A stretch of DNA of 64,000 nucleotides from Antennarius striatus (lineage: Eukaryota > Chordata > Actinopteri > Lophiiformes > Antennariidae), in contig NC_090788.1 of the NCBI RefSeq assembly GCF_040054535.1, positions 19,025,001 to 19,089,000 on the forward strand. Direction: 5' to 3'. Positions 10,251 through 22,511 of this stretch are shown here, one piece after another. The notes under the pieces are model-generated. The model did not search any database, was not told the origin of the DNA, and worked only from the letters and a program-made list of their open reading frames with translations. How positions within the stretch are numbered: the first letter of the stretch is position 1; every line of letters begins with the position of its first letter. The translations under genes were made by a program, and so were the position numbers.

Positions 10251-13200
10251 TTACTTAGCTAATTGGCTTGTGCCACAATATGGATTGTCAAACATGGCTG
10301 TAACCAACCTGACTTCTGCACAACACAACAACACAACTGCTCCCAACCCAATCAAGAAGGCAATAAAATCCACAAAGGAACCTTGATGAGGCGCAAAGGT
10401 GAAGTGGAAACCAGTTCAAGTGAAAACCTCATGAAGCTTATTGAGAGAATGTCATGGGTTTAAAAAGCAGTAATCAAAGCAAATAGTGACAACTTGAAAA
10501 TATAAATTTTTTCACAATTTTGAAAATAATACGTAATTCCATTAAATCGTGTGTCATTGTTTTGATGCCTTCAGTATGTGTGTAAAATGTAGAAAGTATT
10601 GAAAATGAAAAAAAAAACCATTCAATGACCAAAATTGGTCTGGTGGTATATGCTTATTTTATATTATTCTTTAATTAATATTAATGAAAACCATGAACTT
10701 TGACGTTAATGGTGAACATATTGTAAAGATTTTGTCATGGTCTCTACGTCAAATGCCATTTGCCCATCACCCATCTCTGCGTTGACCTTTCTTCAGCAAC
10801 GCTCAGATGCTAAGAAGGCGGTCAGAGGGCAGAAACATCTGGCAATGCTACAAGATGTCTAAAAATCTGGCAGGGGACTGAACCGATTATGGACATTGTA
10901 GTGTGTGGACAAGAAAAAAAACAAAACACAGACACACACACACACACACTCCTTGATTGACCTGTAAATGTTGTTTTTCATCATTATCAAATAAGAGTAA
11001 TCAATGGAAGAATGGCAGCAGTTCAGGAATAGTGCAAACCTTCCTGATTGCTCAGGTTCAAGCAGATGGGATGTGTGGGTGTGAAGTGGCCAATCACAAA
11101 AAAAAAAAAAAAATCAATGCTGAGCACATATGTGTTAGCGTAGCACAAACAACGTGAGTGCAACATGCTGCAAACACAGAAAAGGAAAAATCAGTTTGAG
11201 AAAGGAACTGCCGCTGAACCGATCTAAATTCCGTAATAAATTATTACAGCGTCACATGTTGTTAAATGTCACCGACGCAAACGGCACAGACGAGCGTCGT
11301 GGTTGTCGTTTTTCACGGCTTCTTCATCAACAGTAGCTTCATTACATTGTTAGAGAGATCCATCATGGATCGTCACAAATAGAAACACACGTACACAAAA
11401 AAGCGTTTCCACGTGCAGTAGCGCAACGCAGGACGTAACACAGTCTGCAGTTCACCACCGAGAGAAAAGTTCACTTTAAAAACGCAGCGGAATGAAAACA
11501 CCACTGACCCTCAGCTGACACCAGCGCTACACCGCCAACCTGGTTACACAGATTCTCAGCCTGCGCGTCCTCTCACTGTGATCACACTGGGTTCAGATCC
11601 GAATATAATCACTCCTCATGTTGGATGAACATCTTCTAACGTCATCAGGCGTATTAACATGAACAGTCTTATATATTAGTTGAACCCATGACGGTTGTGT
11701 TTGTTTCATTAAAGCTCACCAAGGAACAATTCTAATAAGTCGCTGATCATTTTTTGGCTGTTGCGGCTTTAATAGATTTGACATATTTGACACACTATAT
11801 TTATATGTTTAAATGAACCCGTTAACCTGGAAATTCTCTTGCTCTCTCTCTCGGTGGGTGGACTAGAACCTGATCTCCGCTGTTTGAGTAAAAGGCCATT
11901 TGCTTAATCCAGACGTCCGTCTATCGTATGACACCTTGGCTGCCTCGCCCGCTTCCTTCTCATTCCGTCCTCCCCCGGCATCCTCTATCTGGTCCAAGTT
12001 GTCGCTCTTTCTGCCCGGCAACTTGTGAAAACACATCCTTGTGTCTCTGCTTCCATTTGCATGCCTGTCTGGCTTTCTGTCTCATGAAAGGCGTCTGGGA
12101 AAGAAGGGAAAAGACCACGAGGGTATATATGCTCCTCTGGAAGCGTCACCCCCCCCCCCCCCCCCCGGATGGACAACACTTTTCTGTTCAGCGCTAGGAT
12201 GGCTATTGGCTCACACATTTAGATCATAGTTTTCTTTTCTCAAATCCAAACCCCATCCATTATTTTTAGCCAATCCCTTTGCTACGACTGACAATCGTCT
12301 TCACAGATTCTCCAGCTTCCTCTCATCAGTCCAATTCCTTTCAGCAGACTCATCAGCCGCCACCACCACCACCACCACCACCAGTGTCTCTATATGGGGA
12401 TTTTTCTTTCTGCTGCAAATAAGACGATTCCCTTCAATCACAATCTCCCTGAGGAGTGTAAGTGCCTGTCTTCCTGAATAGCTATTACATTTCCGCTGCG
12501 ATAAAACCATTATAATGAATCCATTCTCTTGTCTCTTCTGATTGAAACATTCTCCTTTACAACTGAGACCAAAAAAAAAAAAAAAAGTCAACAACTTTCA
12601 ACCCATCTCAACCGGAACAGTACATTCTTAAACGTGCAATGACATACAAGTAAAACAAGGTATGCTACAACTTTCCTACAACCCCCCAGCTCGTCTTCTT
12701 CTTCTTCTTCTGTGTCTGTGTTGAACATCATCTCTGAGAATGACACCACTGGAGGGTATTCAGACGTAGAGCAGAAAGAAACTGTCATCCCACTTACATC
12801 TCTCAAATGTAGCATTCCCAGAATAAATCCAGACATCTTCAGCCAGTGAGCTATGAGGTGGCAAAGGCCTCAGTATGCTAACTCCCCCTCACTTGCCAAT
12901 TTTACGTTCCTCTTTGAGTTGCCATGAGCTTTCAATGGAAGCCGTCAACACACTTTAAAAATAAGCACACTGCTGCTGGACTGCAGTCGTGTATACTGAC
13001 GTTGTATGTTGCTCACAGGCTTGTGGGCTCATACCTAAACACACACACACACACATACACATGCACACACACAAATATAAACATCAATGTAAATGCAGTA
13101 AAACAAAGCCAAGACACTTCATCCGGTGTGGGGTTTTTTTATTTTTATTTTTTTTACTCAAGCATGTGGGGGCTGTTGGAGCTCCAGCTGAGGTCTCGCT

Positions 13201-14977
13201 GTCACTCTCTGTGGATGATCTCCTGACACAGGTGCCGCTCAAATCAACCCTGAATAGGCAGTAAGAGCTTTAAGGGGGATGCCTGAGAACCTCTTTCAGG
13301 CACCTTACTTAAAAAGACAACCATAATATGTACAGTAATTGACAATATTTCCCCGGTACTCATAATTGACATTTAGGATTTACTGCTGACTGTCTGTTCT
13401 CCTCTTTCTCTCCTGACACAGCACATCCTCCCATGAATCTCATCCTCTGACATTTAGCTCATACTGATGACATCAGTGCTCACTTGACAGCGCAGCACCG
13501 GCCTGTATTCTCTGATCTAATCACCTGCTGAACAAGAGCTGTTGACTTAATAACAAAGCCATTTGAGACAACTACTAGACTGCTAATGGTGAAATGTACG
13601 AGTGCATGTGGACAAATAAAAAGCAGGTAAAATTGAAAATGTTTTACTGCGGTCAGAGGTCTGAGCAGGAGTGGAAACAATCATCCTTTCTGGTGTCGGA
13701 GCCGATCACGAGTTTGGAAAAGACACAACAGGTTCCAGGCATTTTTTTGGGGGGGGGCTTCCTCATTGAAAGGGAATACCGATTCAATCTCAAAAAGTAT
13801 TTTCCATTTGGCCACTTGTGTTGTCATACATCCTTCCTCAGCTGAGTTACGTCATTCTTAACACAAAAATGTTGTCAAAATAAATGGCATCATTTAACAA
13901 AGACGTCCAAAATGCGTTGTAGGTAACACATTAATGAATATTAGAGGCATTACTTCACAATGATTGTTTTTTTTTTATCTCTGCTGAGGATATAGTTATT
14001 GTGCCGGCATTGGTTCGGCTGTCAGTCTATTTACAGACTTACTCAAAAAGTTATGAACAGATTGGATTGGGATGGATTTTATTTTTAGAACAAGGGTACA
14101 AAACATGAGTAAGCCAGTAGATTATGATTGTGATTTGGATCAGGAATTTTTTTTATTGATTGCATACCATATTAGATTTTGTTTTTCATGTGGCTCTATG
14201 GATAACGTCTACTACAATACCACCTGCACAAAAATTAGACAATGACATCTCAATAAGATCTAACACACATCAGTCTTATCTGGATCCAAGAAATTTTCAG
14301 ATCTGGACTCAAAAGAAAATCCTCGACTGTGAGACAAAAATAATAATGCTATAAACTTGAACTAAGATCAGGTTGCAGTTTAAACTTTAATAATTCAGTT
14401 TGGTGTCAGATTTCGATTGTAGGAAAACCAGCATCGTAGTAATATTGTTTTTCTCGACTAACAATGGAATAACAAATACTAAAGTGACTCCAAATTACAG
14501 GCGTAGGATTTCATGTCCAAGGAGTCTTATGTGGGTCAAACAATCAGGGGATTAATTCCTTTAGGTCTGATGACATAATGGAGAAACAGAGCTGCCTTTG
14601 CAGAGATCTACACTCCCTGAGCTCTGTCTAGGTCTTCATGTTGTCAGTTGTCACATGACTGAGGTTTGATTCTTGCTTTCTGTGCAGGCAAAGGTGCCCA
14701 GGCCTCACACATGCATGCTCATGTGGCATAAAGGAGACGTTCCATATTTGGGACTTTCTCTGTAAAACAGTCTGTGTATTTGTTCACGTTTTATCCATTT
14801 CACATCTATAACACACCTATTTTCCTGGTCAAGGAGACTCAGAAGCGTCCATTCACATCTATGTCTATCGATTAATGGGCCAAATTTGGTATGAAACATT
14901 AATCCACAGTTCACTAAGGTGAAAAACATTAGAATTAGACTCTGGGAACAGTTACTGATGCGAAGCAGCCATCACTA

Positions 14978-15143
14978 AGGCCCCGTCTACACGATGACGG
15001 ATTTTTTTAAACGCACTGCTGCGTTTACGTGTGGACAGAGATTTTTTTTGAAAACCATGTCGTGTGGACGCGAATCGTTTTCGATGCGTTTATAAAAAGT
15101 TGCGTTTTTTAAAAAAAATCCGTCATCTTGTGGACGGGGCCTG
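14978..15143. mobile_element. Palindromic MITE, 166 bp
   Basis: The left arm AGGCCCCGTCTACACGATGA and the reverse complement of the right end, AGGCCCCGTCCACAAGATGA, are near-perfect inverted repeats that continue through CGGATTTTTTT (about 31 bp). Internal GCGTTTACGTGTGGAC words repeat. The GGCCCCGT start resembles common fish hAT MITEs. No clear 8-bp duplication remains, so the superfamily is tentative. Confidence 0.7.
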
Positions 15144-17855
15144 AGCGGAGATGGATGTAATACTGAGGTGTCAAACGCCAAACAACCGCAAACTTTTAAA
15201 AAAGCAGAAAATGTGCCCTTTCATGTCATTTATTATTCTTAATCTTATTATATTGTACAAGTAAAATAAATTATAAGCGGAAATTAACCTTCTAATTTCA
15301 TCACTGACAAAGACAAAGTGCTGTAGAGACACATTAAATGCATCAGGGAAATATAAGTGCGGGGTTATGTGAGTACATATCACTCTTTTAACTTTGAGAC
15401 TTGGCAGGTTTATGGTACCTAAAAGTTTCTTAGGTGGCCACTGGCAAAAATCAGCAGACTGTGATGTTAGAGCAGGATGATGGCCTACATCAACAACAAC
15501 ATTCATGAATATTCATGGCGCCTTGGCTCTGGCATGACTGCTGTGAATGACTGGTATTAGGCTAACTGCCAGGAAAACATCAATTTCAAATCCTAAATTA
15601 AAATGATATTCCTTTCAGTTACAGACATTTAATCACACCACCTACATAGCAAGCTGACACTTTTTCTCAATTTTGGTGAATCATCAACGGAGACAAACAA
15701 AGTCTCTCATTAATTTGCAGCTAAACAATACAGCACAGAAAAAGCATCATTCTGATATTCAGAAGCATTGTTGTGATTCTCAACTTGTGACAAAGTCGAG
15801 GTCTTTCTTCTTCAGTGATGTCTGACACAACACCTTTTTACAAACACTATCAGTACCATGAGATGCTTTATAAGTTGTAATTTACTGTCAAGCAGTATAT
15901 ATATAATTATTTTTGATTACTGACACAGAGTTTTCTTATTTTTGCCATTTTTTTCAACTTTTACATTTTTCATGCTTTGTTTTCTGCACCGGGAAGTCAT
16001 GGGTTTTTCAAAAACTAAATGTATGGTTGTGTTTTATTAATACATATTCAGAATGACATCACACATGTCATCGCAACGACTAAATAACATGTGACACATC
16101 AACAGAAGTTTTGTATAAACAACAAAATATGTTGTTTCCCCTTTAGAATGACACACAATAGTGTTCATTCCGTGTCTTCAAAAATTGATATGAACTATTG
16201 TTTAAAATTAAATCAGATTTATGGAATGACGGTAATTATAAATCAGGTTTAGGTAGGTGTTAGACTTCATAAAACTGAGATATTATTGAAATAAATTGTC
16301 AACTACTAATAGAAAAAAACATGTTAAAGCCCAACAATTTTGTAAGACATTCAGCTCCACTTCCTCCTCACAGGGACGTGGCGTAACATCAGCTCCTTTG
16401 CTCCTGATGGACAGGAGTCACATCTCGCTAGAGGGTTTTGTCCTTTCGACGTAAACATGTACTGAAAAGAGTCAGCAGACCCCATAATGACAACCAACAA
16501 CAAAAGTGTGATATGGCCTTTTAAATAACTTAATATTACATGTATATGACTTTGCAAATACATCCTTACGACATTCTTTGAAAGGTTGGACCATAAACCG
16601 AGGATAGGATTTTAGGGTAGATCTGAGAACACATGCAGATTCTGGATTTTTTTTTTTTTTTTTTAAATTTTTAAACTATCCTCAACATCACAAAATGAGG
16701 TCAATATCCTGAAACATTATAATAACAACAGGCCAATCAAAATAACATGAGAACTTGTGTCTCAGGATAAAGATTACCTGCCACTGGTGGGGGGAAAAAA
16801 AATGGGGAAGATGAAAAAAACAACACTTAAATTAAAATTGAAAAGTTCTCCTGCGCTTCAAAATGTGAAAATAAGCAAATTGAAGAAACTTATTATGAAA
16901 TAAACATCTCGGGGGGCATCTTAAATTTTACTAAAATCTGTCCTGTGATTTTTGGGAAGTGGAAGCTTCTCCCCACCAGGGATGCATAGATGGATGGAGG
17001 GGCAAACAAGAACGAACATGTTGCCCCCCCCCCCCCCCCCCGTCGCAGTATGAACATAAAAATACATTAGACGGTGGACATTTTCGTTTGAGGTCAAAAA
17101 CCATTAACCCTAACCGACCAGTCAGTCATAAAGGTCCAAGAACGTCCATTAATGGGGGACGACCGATGCTTTTAAAGCAAACAGAATGAGTAATATGAGC
17201 AAATTAGCATCGTTCAGCTTCCTCTGTGTCTCCAAACACTAGCCCGACGTTCGCAGCGTTAGCCCAGCTGTTAGTGGGAGTTAGGGAACTGTGGGAGTGG
17301 GAATGTCCTCAAGTAAGCTAATCTCATTCAAACAGCTTCAAAATTCAGGACTATCCCCTGAAGGTGCATTTCATTGGCTAAAGTCAGCACATGGGAACCA
17401 AGCAGCCAAACTGTCAGCCTACAAACTAGGGTCCAAGCTGTCACACTTGATCATTAGAAAGAGGAAGAAGCAAAGCCACCGGTAGAATAGAGCACTGATC
17501 CAGTTCATGTCAATTAAACCGGAGCCTCCATCACTGGGCAACGTTCAAACTGTGTTACATACTTATCAATTTATTATGTAACGCTATTATCCATTGATCA
17601 CAAAATGTTTATTTCCTTTGAGATTGAACATCTGCCCCAATTGATTTTATGATTGGTCACTCTGTCATCACTGTCGGGGTTGGTTAGACCACAGGAGTGT
17701 GATGGAGGTAACCGACAGGAAGTTTTTGCGAGGCCATTTAGATGAGCAGGACTGTCAACCGGAGCGAAGGACAGCAGCAGCTAAAGGGAGCGGGCATGTG
17801 CCACACTGACACCTGGTGCTCCAGATGACAGCTCCGTGGCCAGATGGACCTTATT

Positions 17856-17893
<38 letters not shown>

Positions 17894-18393
17894 CTACGCA
17901 TGCACACACTGACACATAAACACATACTGGACACAAATTTACAATTAGTGCCACTCTGCCTCCACGCAGAGTTTTACAAACAAGTGCTCACGCAAGCACA
18001 GGGACGGATGGACGCGGGACAAAAAAGAAAAAAATAACCTGAATTACAGCGAGTGAGTTAACATCCAATGGAAAGATCTGTGATTACAAGGTTCTGGTGG
18101 GGAGAATAGAAAGACACCATTGTCCTGCACATGCCCACAGCATTCCTCTTCATCTGTTACTTTGCTGGTAGTGGAGCCATCACCCTACCAAAAGGCCCAC
18201 CTATGCTATTTTCCCCTAAGGAGGAATCTCACAGCTGGATCTTCACCATGAACTCCAAACTTTGGGAACAAATTTTGTGTTTTCTCATTGATGGTGAACG
18301 ATCAATTATTACATCCCACGAAGCTGCGATGTATTGTAATTATCAGTGAAAAAGCACATTACTAGGGCGGCAAAGGGGATAAAAATGAGACGA

Positions 18394-18660
18394 TGACCTT
18401 GACCTTGAGAAAACTAGGTCAAGGTCAAATTTCAACTTTTTTTTTCCTTTTTTTTTGCACATATCTCAGGAACCGGATACGATAGAAAGACGAAACAAAA
18501 GGCGTTATATTCAGGGAGGCAAAATTAGATTACAACCTTGACCTTGAAAAACTAGGTCAAGGTCAAATTTGCACTTTTATACCGTTTTTTAGGTACACAT
18601 CTCTGAAACCTGATGAGATATAATCACAAACGACAAAAACTACATTTTCAGGAAGCCAGA
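18394..18660. repeat. Two-copy repeat with inverted TGACCTTGA/TCAAGGTCA motifs
   Basis: Two diverged copies of a block of roughly 140 bp each carry TGACCTTGA..AACTAGGTCAAGGTCAAATT, followed by T-rich sequence and an ACACATCTC/GCACATATCTC word. Matches to the 9-bp word are at 394-402, 400-408, 419-427, 539-547 and 557-565 (add 18000). It lies within 300-450 bp of the cxxc5 donor, inside the intron. It could be a fragment of a dispersed fish repeat. Confidence 0.7.
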
Positions 18661-18848
18661 GGCACAAAAATGTGTTGGTCAGGGTAAAACTTTAAATTCA
18701 AGGGTGTCGCGGGATGTTGCAGTCGCTCACTGCCTTGTTAGTTTCTCCAAGCGTAATTTGGCTCCAACCCCTATCAGCATTTTTTATTTGAGAAACCCTA
18801 AAGAATGATCGACATAGCCATGACATTTCATACCCACCACCGTCTTAC

Positions 18849-19646
18849 CTCCAGAGCAGCAGAGGGCTTCTTCTTCAGTTCCTCACATTTGCGAAACTTG
18901 CAGATCTGGTGGCCTGTTTTGCGATTCCGGCAGCTGCTGCATTGCTCGCAGTTAATCCGCCGTCGGCAAGGTGGGCACATGCCACAACGTTTCCGCTTCT
19001 TCTTACCAGAGTTGATAGCAGAGGCCAGCTCGCTTTGCGCCGGATACTCAGCCAGGCCAGCCATGTGTAGTGCGCTGTCCGCCAGAAACACTCCAGCAGG
19101 AGTCATGATGAAAAGCCCTGGGTTGAAGGGGAAACCACCCCCTACTCCATATGGGAAGTCAACAGGACCACCTACGGCGTCCGTGACAGACGTACCCTCC
19201 AAGTCGCTAGCCCCCGAGCCTGCGTCTCCACTGCCAACTCCCACTCCCATGCCCCCAGGCAGGAGCATGTGCTCCATACCGGCCCGCTTTAAAAGTGCTG
19301 CTGCCTGGGCAAAGTGCAGCAGGCCATTCTGTCCCTCCAGAACCTGTTCTAAGGTACGGTCCAACTTGGCTGCTGTCAGTGCGGAGACAGTGGGCTGGGG
19401 CTGCGGGGGCGGCTGAGGCTTGGCCGAGTGGCTCTTAGTCTCTTTGTTGTTCGTGTGTCCGTTGGTGGCGGCGGAGGAGACCGCCGTGTACTGGGAGAGG
19501 GTGCGGGAGTTCTTAAGGCTCTTACTGAGGGGCTCGCTGATGATGCCGCTGCGGTTCCTGCGTTCTATAACAGGAGAGTCCTGTTTGCAGCTACTCCGCT
19601 CCCGGTCCTCTGTTGTCCGGCCCCCCTCCGACAGCCGGCTAGACAT
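18849..19646 (-). CDS. cxxc5: CXXC-type zinc finger protein 5, main coding exon
   Basis: With the 6758-6802 exon this gives a 280-residue protein (human CXXC5 is 322). The conserved N-terminal block around RRNRSGIISEPL is at residues 29-40. A block containing FNPGLFIMTPAGVFL and ALHMAGLAEYP follows, then a KKKRKR nuclear signal (215-220). The CXXC finger has cysteines 221, 224, 227, 233, 236, 239, 249 and 254, and KTGHQI (243-248) is the known Dishevelled PDZ-binding segment. The start at 19646 (MSSRLSEGG) matches the MSS start of CXXC5. An upstream in-frame ATG at 19778 lies beyond a strong acceptor (CCCAG at 19665) and is rejected. The exon ends at a GTAAGA donor after SAALE. The family binds unmethylated CpG in the nucleus and is a Wnt/beta-catenin antagonist induced by BMP. 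CXXC4 is excluded by its different middle region. The a or b teleost duplicate cannot be told apart here. Confidence 0.95.
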
Positions 19647-19664
19647 GGTCCAGAGCGTACTTGC
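19647..19664 (-). other. cxxc5: cxxc5 5' UTR part of the coding exon, with 3' splice site
   Basis: On the minus strand a long pyrimidine tract (CCTGCCCCCTTTCCACCC.. then TTTAAC and C9) ends in AACCCAG at 19665-19667, immediately before GCAAGTACGCTCTGGACC and the ATG. This is a strong acceptor and decides the start codon. Confidence 0.65.
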
Positions 19665-19778
19665 CTGGGTTGGGGGGGGGTTAAAGGGTGGAAAGGGGGC
19701 AGGGGTGAGCAAGGAGAGGGGGAGCAGAGAGCTCCTCTTGGTCCGTTCTGTGGCGCTCTGGTGAGAGTGGCGCCTCAC

Positions 19779-19877
19779 CTCAATGGGACGATCAGCCGGG
19801 CCGACAACAGGCAGGCCCCGCAGCCTTCTGCCCCCACACTACAGATCAGCCCTCATCCACGATCTTCCATGGGCCAT
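19779..19877 (-). other. cxxc5: Probable cxxc5 5' UTR exon with a 12-codon uORF
   Basis: Read on the minus strand, a clean acceptor (CTCTCCTCTTCCTGTGTTTCCAG region) ends at 19878. It is followed by 99 nt and a donor CATTGAG|GTGAGG. The exon opens with ATGGCCCATGG and encodes a short frame, MAHGRSWMRADL, then TAG. The intron to the coding exon would be 114 bp (19665-19778), a normal size in fish. RNA evidence is needed to show that it is spliced. Confidence 0.45.
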
Positions 19878-21164
19878 CTGGAAACACAGGAAGAGGAGAG
19901 AGGTGAATTACCAACAAAGACCAGCTCTTCACCGCAAGTAATCGCCTTCATGTTTCCATTATTCCACGTTATTATGTGTAATTTTCATTTACAGATGTTT
20001 TACAGAAGCCCAAAGAAAACTAGCTAGAGATAACAGTCAGTCAATAAATCATGACACTTAACTAACCCAGCCTCCCAAATTTTTGTCATCTCTCTCTAAT
20101 TTATCGCACATTCATCTAAAAATCTAATTCCTGGCCCGACTTGGCAACACCTGCATCCCGGGAACCTCTCTCTGTGACTGGTTGGTAATGAAAGAGAAAT
20201 GATCAAATCACAACCCTAATCGTTCATATTTGAGTCCAGGAAAATTAAAATAATTTGATGAGAAAAAAAAACGACTTTGACATTTAAATGAAACAAAATT
20301 TAAACGTATTGTAATCTGGTGGCGACTAAAACGCTCTCTGTTCAAACTCCCGTCGCACCCCCGTTTCACAAGTCAGCGAAAAATACGATTCTGAAAAACA
20401 TTTTTCATAAAGACAGTTACATAACATTCAGCATCTGAATCTGTCACCTCCACACCTGATTTGAAACGGCGCCCGGGTGAACTCTTGTATCTCTCCTTCT
20501 GATTATTTTGATCATTTAAAGAGATCGCCGTCGGTGAAATCTGTTCACGTCTTATTTAAGATCAACCTTACAACGATGAAAAGCTTTAAAAGCAAACAGT
20601 AATATCTGACTGCTGATAGTTTAATATGAATACATGTATTGCACTATAACCTGCTGATTAATCTGGGTTTATAATCTGATATGCAAATATGGGAGAAAAG
20701 ACACATATAAAAGACTGTTTTACACAACAACCTGAGAAGCTGTTGGAAATGTAGATTAAAAAAAACAGTGACACAACAAATCATTGAATAATTAAGCAAT
20801 ATCATCTTCCATCCATCATTTGTGAAGACCCCACCTGTAGAGGGATATCATTTGACAGAGTATTAGATTAAAAGGAGTGGTTTGGGGGGGGTCACTGGGC
20901 CCACAAAGGGCGATTCTCCACCACCATGCACGCACCAGTTGACTTTTAGCCCGCAGATTCCTGGGATTGCTCATCTATGAAAAGAAAAACTACGCCGCTA
21001 TTCTCCTGACCTGTCCGCGTTCACAAACAAGACCCCCCCCACCTCCACCCCCCACATCACACCCCTTCACCCCCCCAACCCCTCCCCATCGAAAAGCTGA
21101 GGAAATGGCCGGGCCAGTCCTTATAAGGGAAACAAAGGGAAAGGGAGGGGGGAGGATGGATGGA

Positions 21165-21194
21165 GGGTGGTGGTGGTGGTGGTGGGGGGGGGGG
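21165..21194. repeat. (GGT)n and G-run
   Basis: Seven GGT units followed by a run of ten or more G. Confidence 0.85.
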
Positions 21195-22099
21195 TGTCTG
21201 TGCAGTGTGTGGAAATTGGAAGGCCAGAATTAGTGGGAGGTAAAGCTTCAAAGGCAAGAGCACAGCCCCCACATTCTCACCAGCTCAGGGGGATGTGGCG
21301 CCAGCGAACCAGAGCCAGCGCTGCAGCCCCCCCCACAGCACCCCCCCAGCCCTATAGATTCAGTTTCTCCTGCTACAGCAGCGACCAGGGTCCAGTTTCC
21401 CCAAAAAAGCCTCTCCCGACCAGCCGCATTTTCTCCTCCTCAGTCGCGGTTGAACAAACGCTGATGATGCACGGAGGGTCTTCACAGAGGACGGAATCAA
21501 AAAAATATGCATCACACGCTTCAGTTAGAAATACTTTAATGTGTTCAAAAGATATTTTTAGTGCCATTTTAATAATTGTCACCAATGGCAGCTGCGACAA
21601 GCGGCCTTATTCCTCTATTAATCCTGGGCCTGGGAAAAATATCCCACTCTGATCCAACAAGCTATGTCAATGCTCTAAATACAGAAAATGTACTCAAAGG
21701 CTGGAGAATTCAGATAATTAATAAACTGGCATTTTATCAATCGCTGAACTAAAGTAGCTCTCAAGTTGAATCGCGGCTAAAAAGGAAACACTGAGAAAAA
21801 ATATCGGCGAGCAGCTGTAACTTCAATTCACCCAGGAAATTATTTTCTCACCAGCCCTCAACAGCTGACCTGAAGATGACACCGCTGCTATTAAAAAAAC
21901 CAAAAAAAACTAAGTCACCCGGACAAAATAATAAAAAGAAACAAAGAAATAAACAACAACAACAAAAATAGCTGCTTGCTGCTCTCCTGAAGCATTTCCT
22001 ATCCAGACAGTACGGATGTGACACAATATTTTTGGGCTGCAGACTTTACGTCAATCCCAGCAACACCTACCGTGCGTGACACTCGTGCAATGACACGCA

Positions 22100-22114
22100 T
22101 ACACACACACACAT

Positions 22115-22191
<77 letters not shown>
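22100..22191. repeat. (CA)n microsatellite, about 45 units
   Basis: A nearly pure AC repeat with one ATGC interruption near 22114. Likely highly polymorphic. Confidence 0.95.
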
Positions 22192-22192
<1 letters not shown>

Positions 22193-22264
22193 CCATAACC
22201 CCTTGTTTCTTCTGTAAATGACTTGAGTTTTTGGATACTTGATGAGGCCATCTTTGAGCTACAG

Positions 22265-22511
22265 CAGGAGTGTCAAACTCATTTCAGGGCCACATCAGCG
22301 TAACGTCTGTCCTCAAAGGGCTAGATGTAACTAATAAATGTAACTCAATGTAACTCAATGTAATCTAAGTTACAAAAACGTTACAGTTGCACAGAAAAAA
22401 AATATGTTTCTATGTATTATTAGACACTATGACCTTTTATGCTCTGGCGGGCCACATAAAATGATGCGGAGGGCCACATTTGGCCCCCGGGCCCAGAGTT
22501 TGAAACATGTG
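22265..22511. mobile_element. hAT-type MITE with 8-bp target duplication
   Basis: Perfect flanking direct repeats AGCTACAG occur at 22257-22264 and 22512-22519. The inverted ends are CAGGAGTGTCAAACTC and, from the right, CACATGTTTCAAACTC. Inner words GGGCCACAT and TTTGGCCCCCGGGCC are typical of a very common fish hAT non-autonomous family. It is 247 bp with no coding capacity. Confidence 0.85.

Larger units (their letters stand above)
9303..10650 (-). mobile_element. Decayed Tc1-like transposon
   Basis: Both ends resemble fish Tc1 long inverted repeats: subterminal words such as GTAGATTCTCACTGAAG/CATCAAAACTATGAAT on the left and TTTTGATGCCTTCAGTATG on the right point in opposite directions. 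Between them, minus-strand sequence matches Tc1 transposase (see the pseudogene entry). The family's full length is about 1.6 kb. This copy is about 1.35 kb and has lost part of the catalytic region. A tandem expansion sits inside it at 9516-9620. Identification rests on remembered Tc1 sequence. Confidence 0.8.
6803..18848 (-). other. cxxc5: Large cxxc5 intron (12 kb)
   Basis: Bounded on the minus strand by the donor GTAAGA at 18848 and the acceptor AG at 6803-6804. It carries two abutting mariner-type MITEs, a decayed Tc1 element, a palindromic MITE, two 18-base C runs and a repeat with TCAAGGTCA words. The sequence near 12.7-13.6 kb and 15.5-15.8 kb is complex and not obviously repetitive, so it may hold conserved enhancers, but that needs alignment. 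No further coding exon was recognised. Confidence 0.75.

Noticed and set aside
13980..14330. Possible dispersed repeat with 'AGTTATGAACAGATTGGATT' words
   Set aside because: It resembles a decayed fish element by eye, but I could find neither ends nor a second copy in the window.
19647..19778. N-terminal extension of CXXC5 from an in-frame ATG at 19778
   Set aside because: A strong acceptor at 19665 lies between it and the MSS start, the extension is Pro-rich low-complexity sequence, and known CXXC5 proteins start at MSS.
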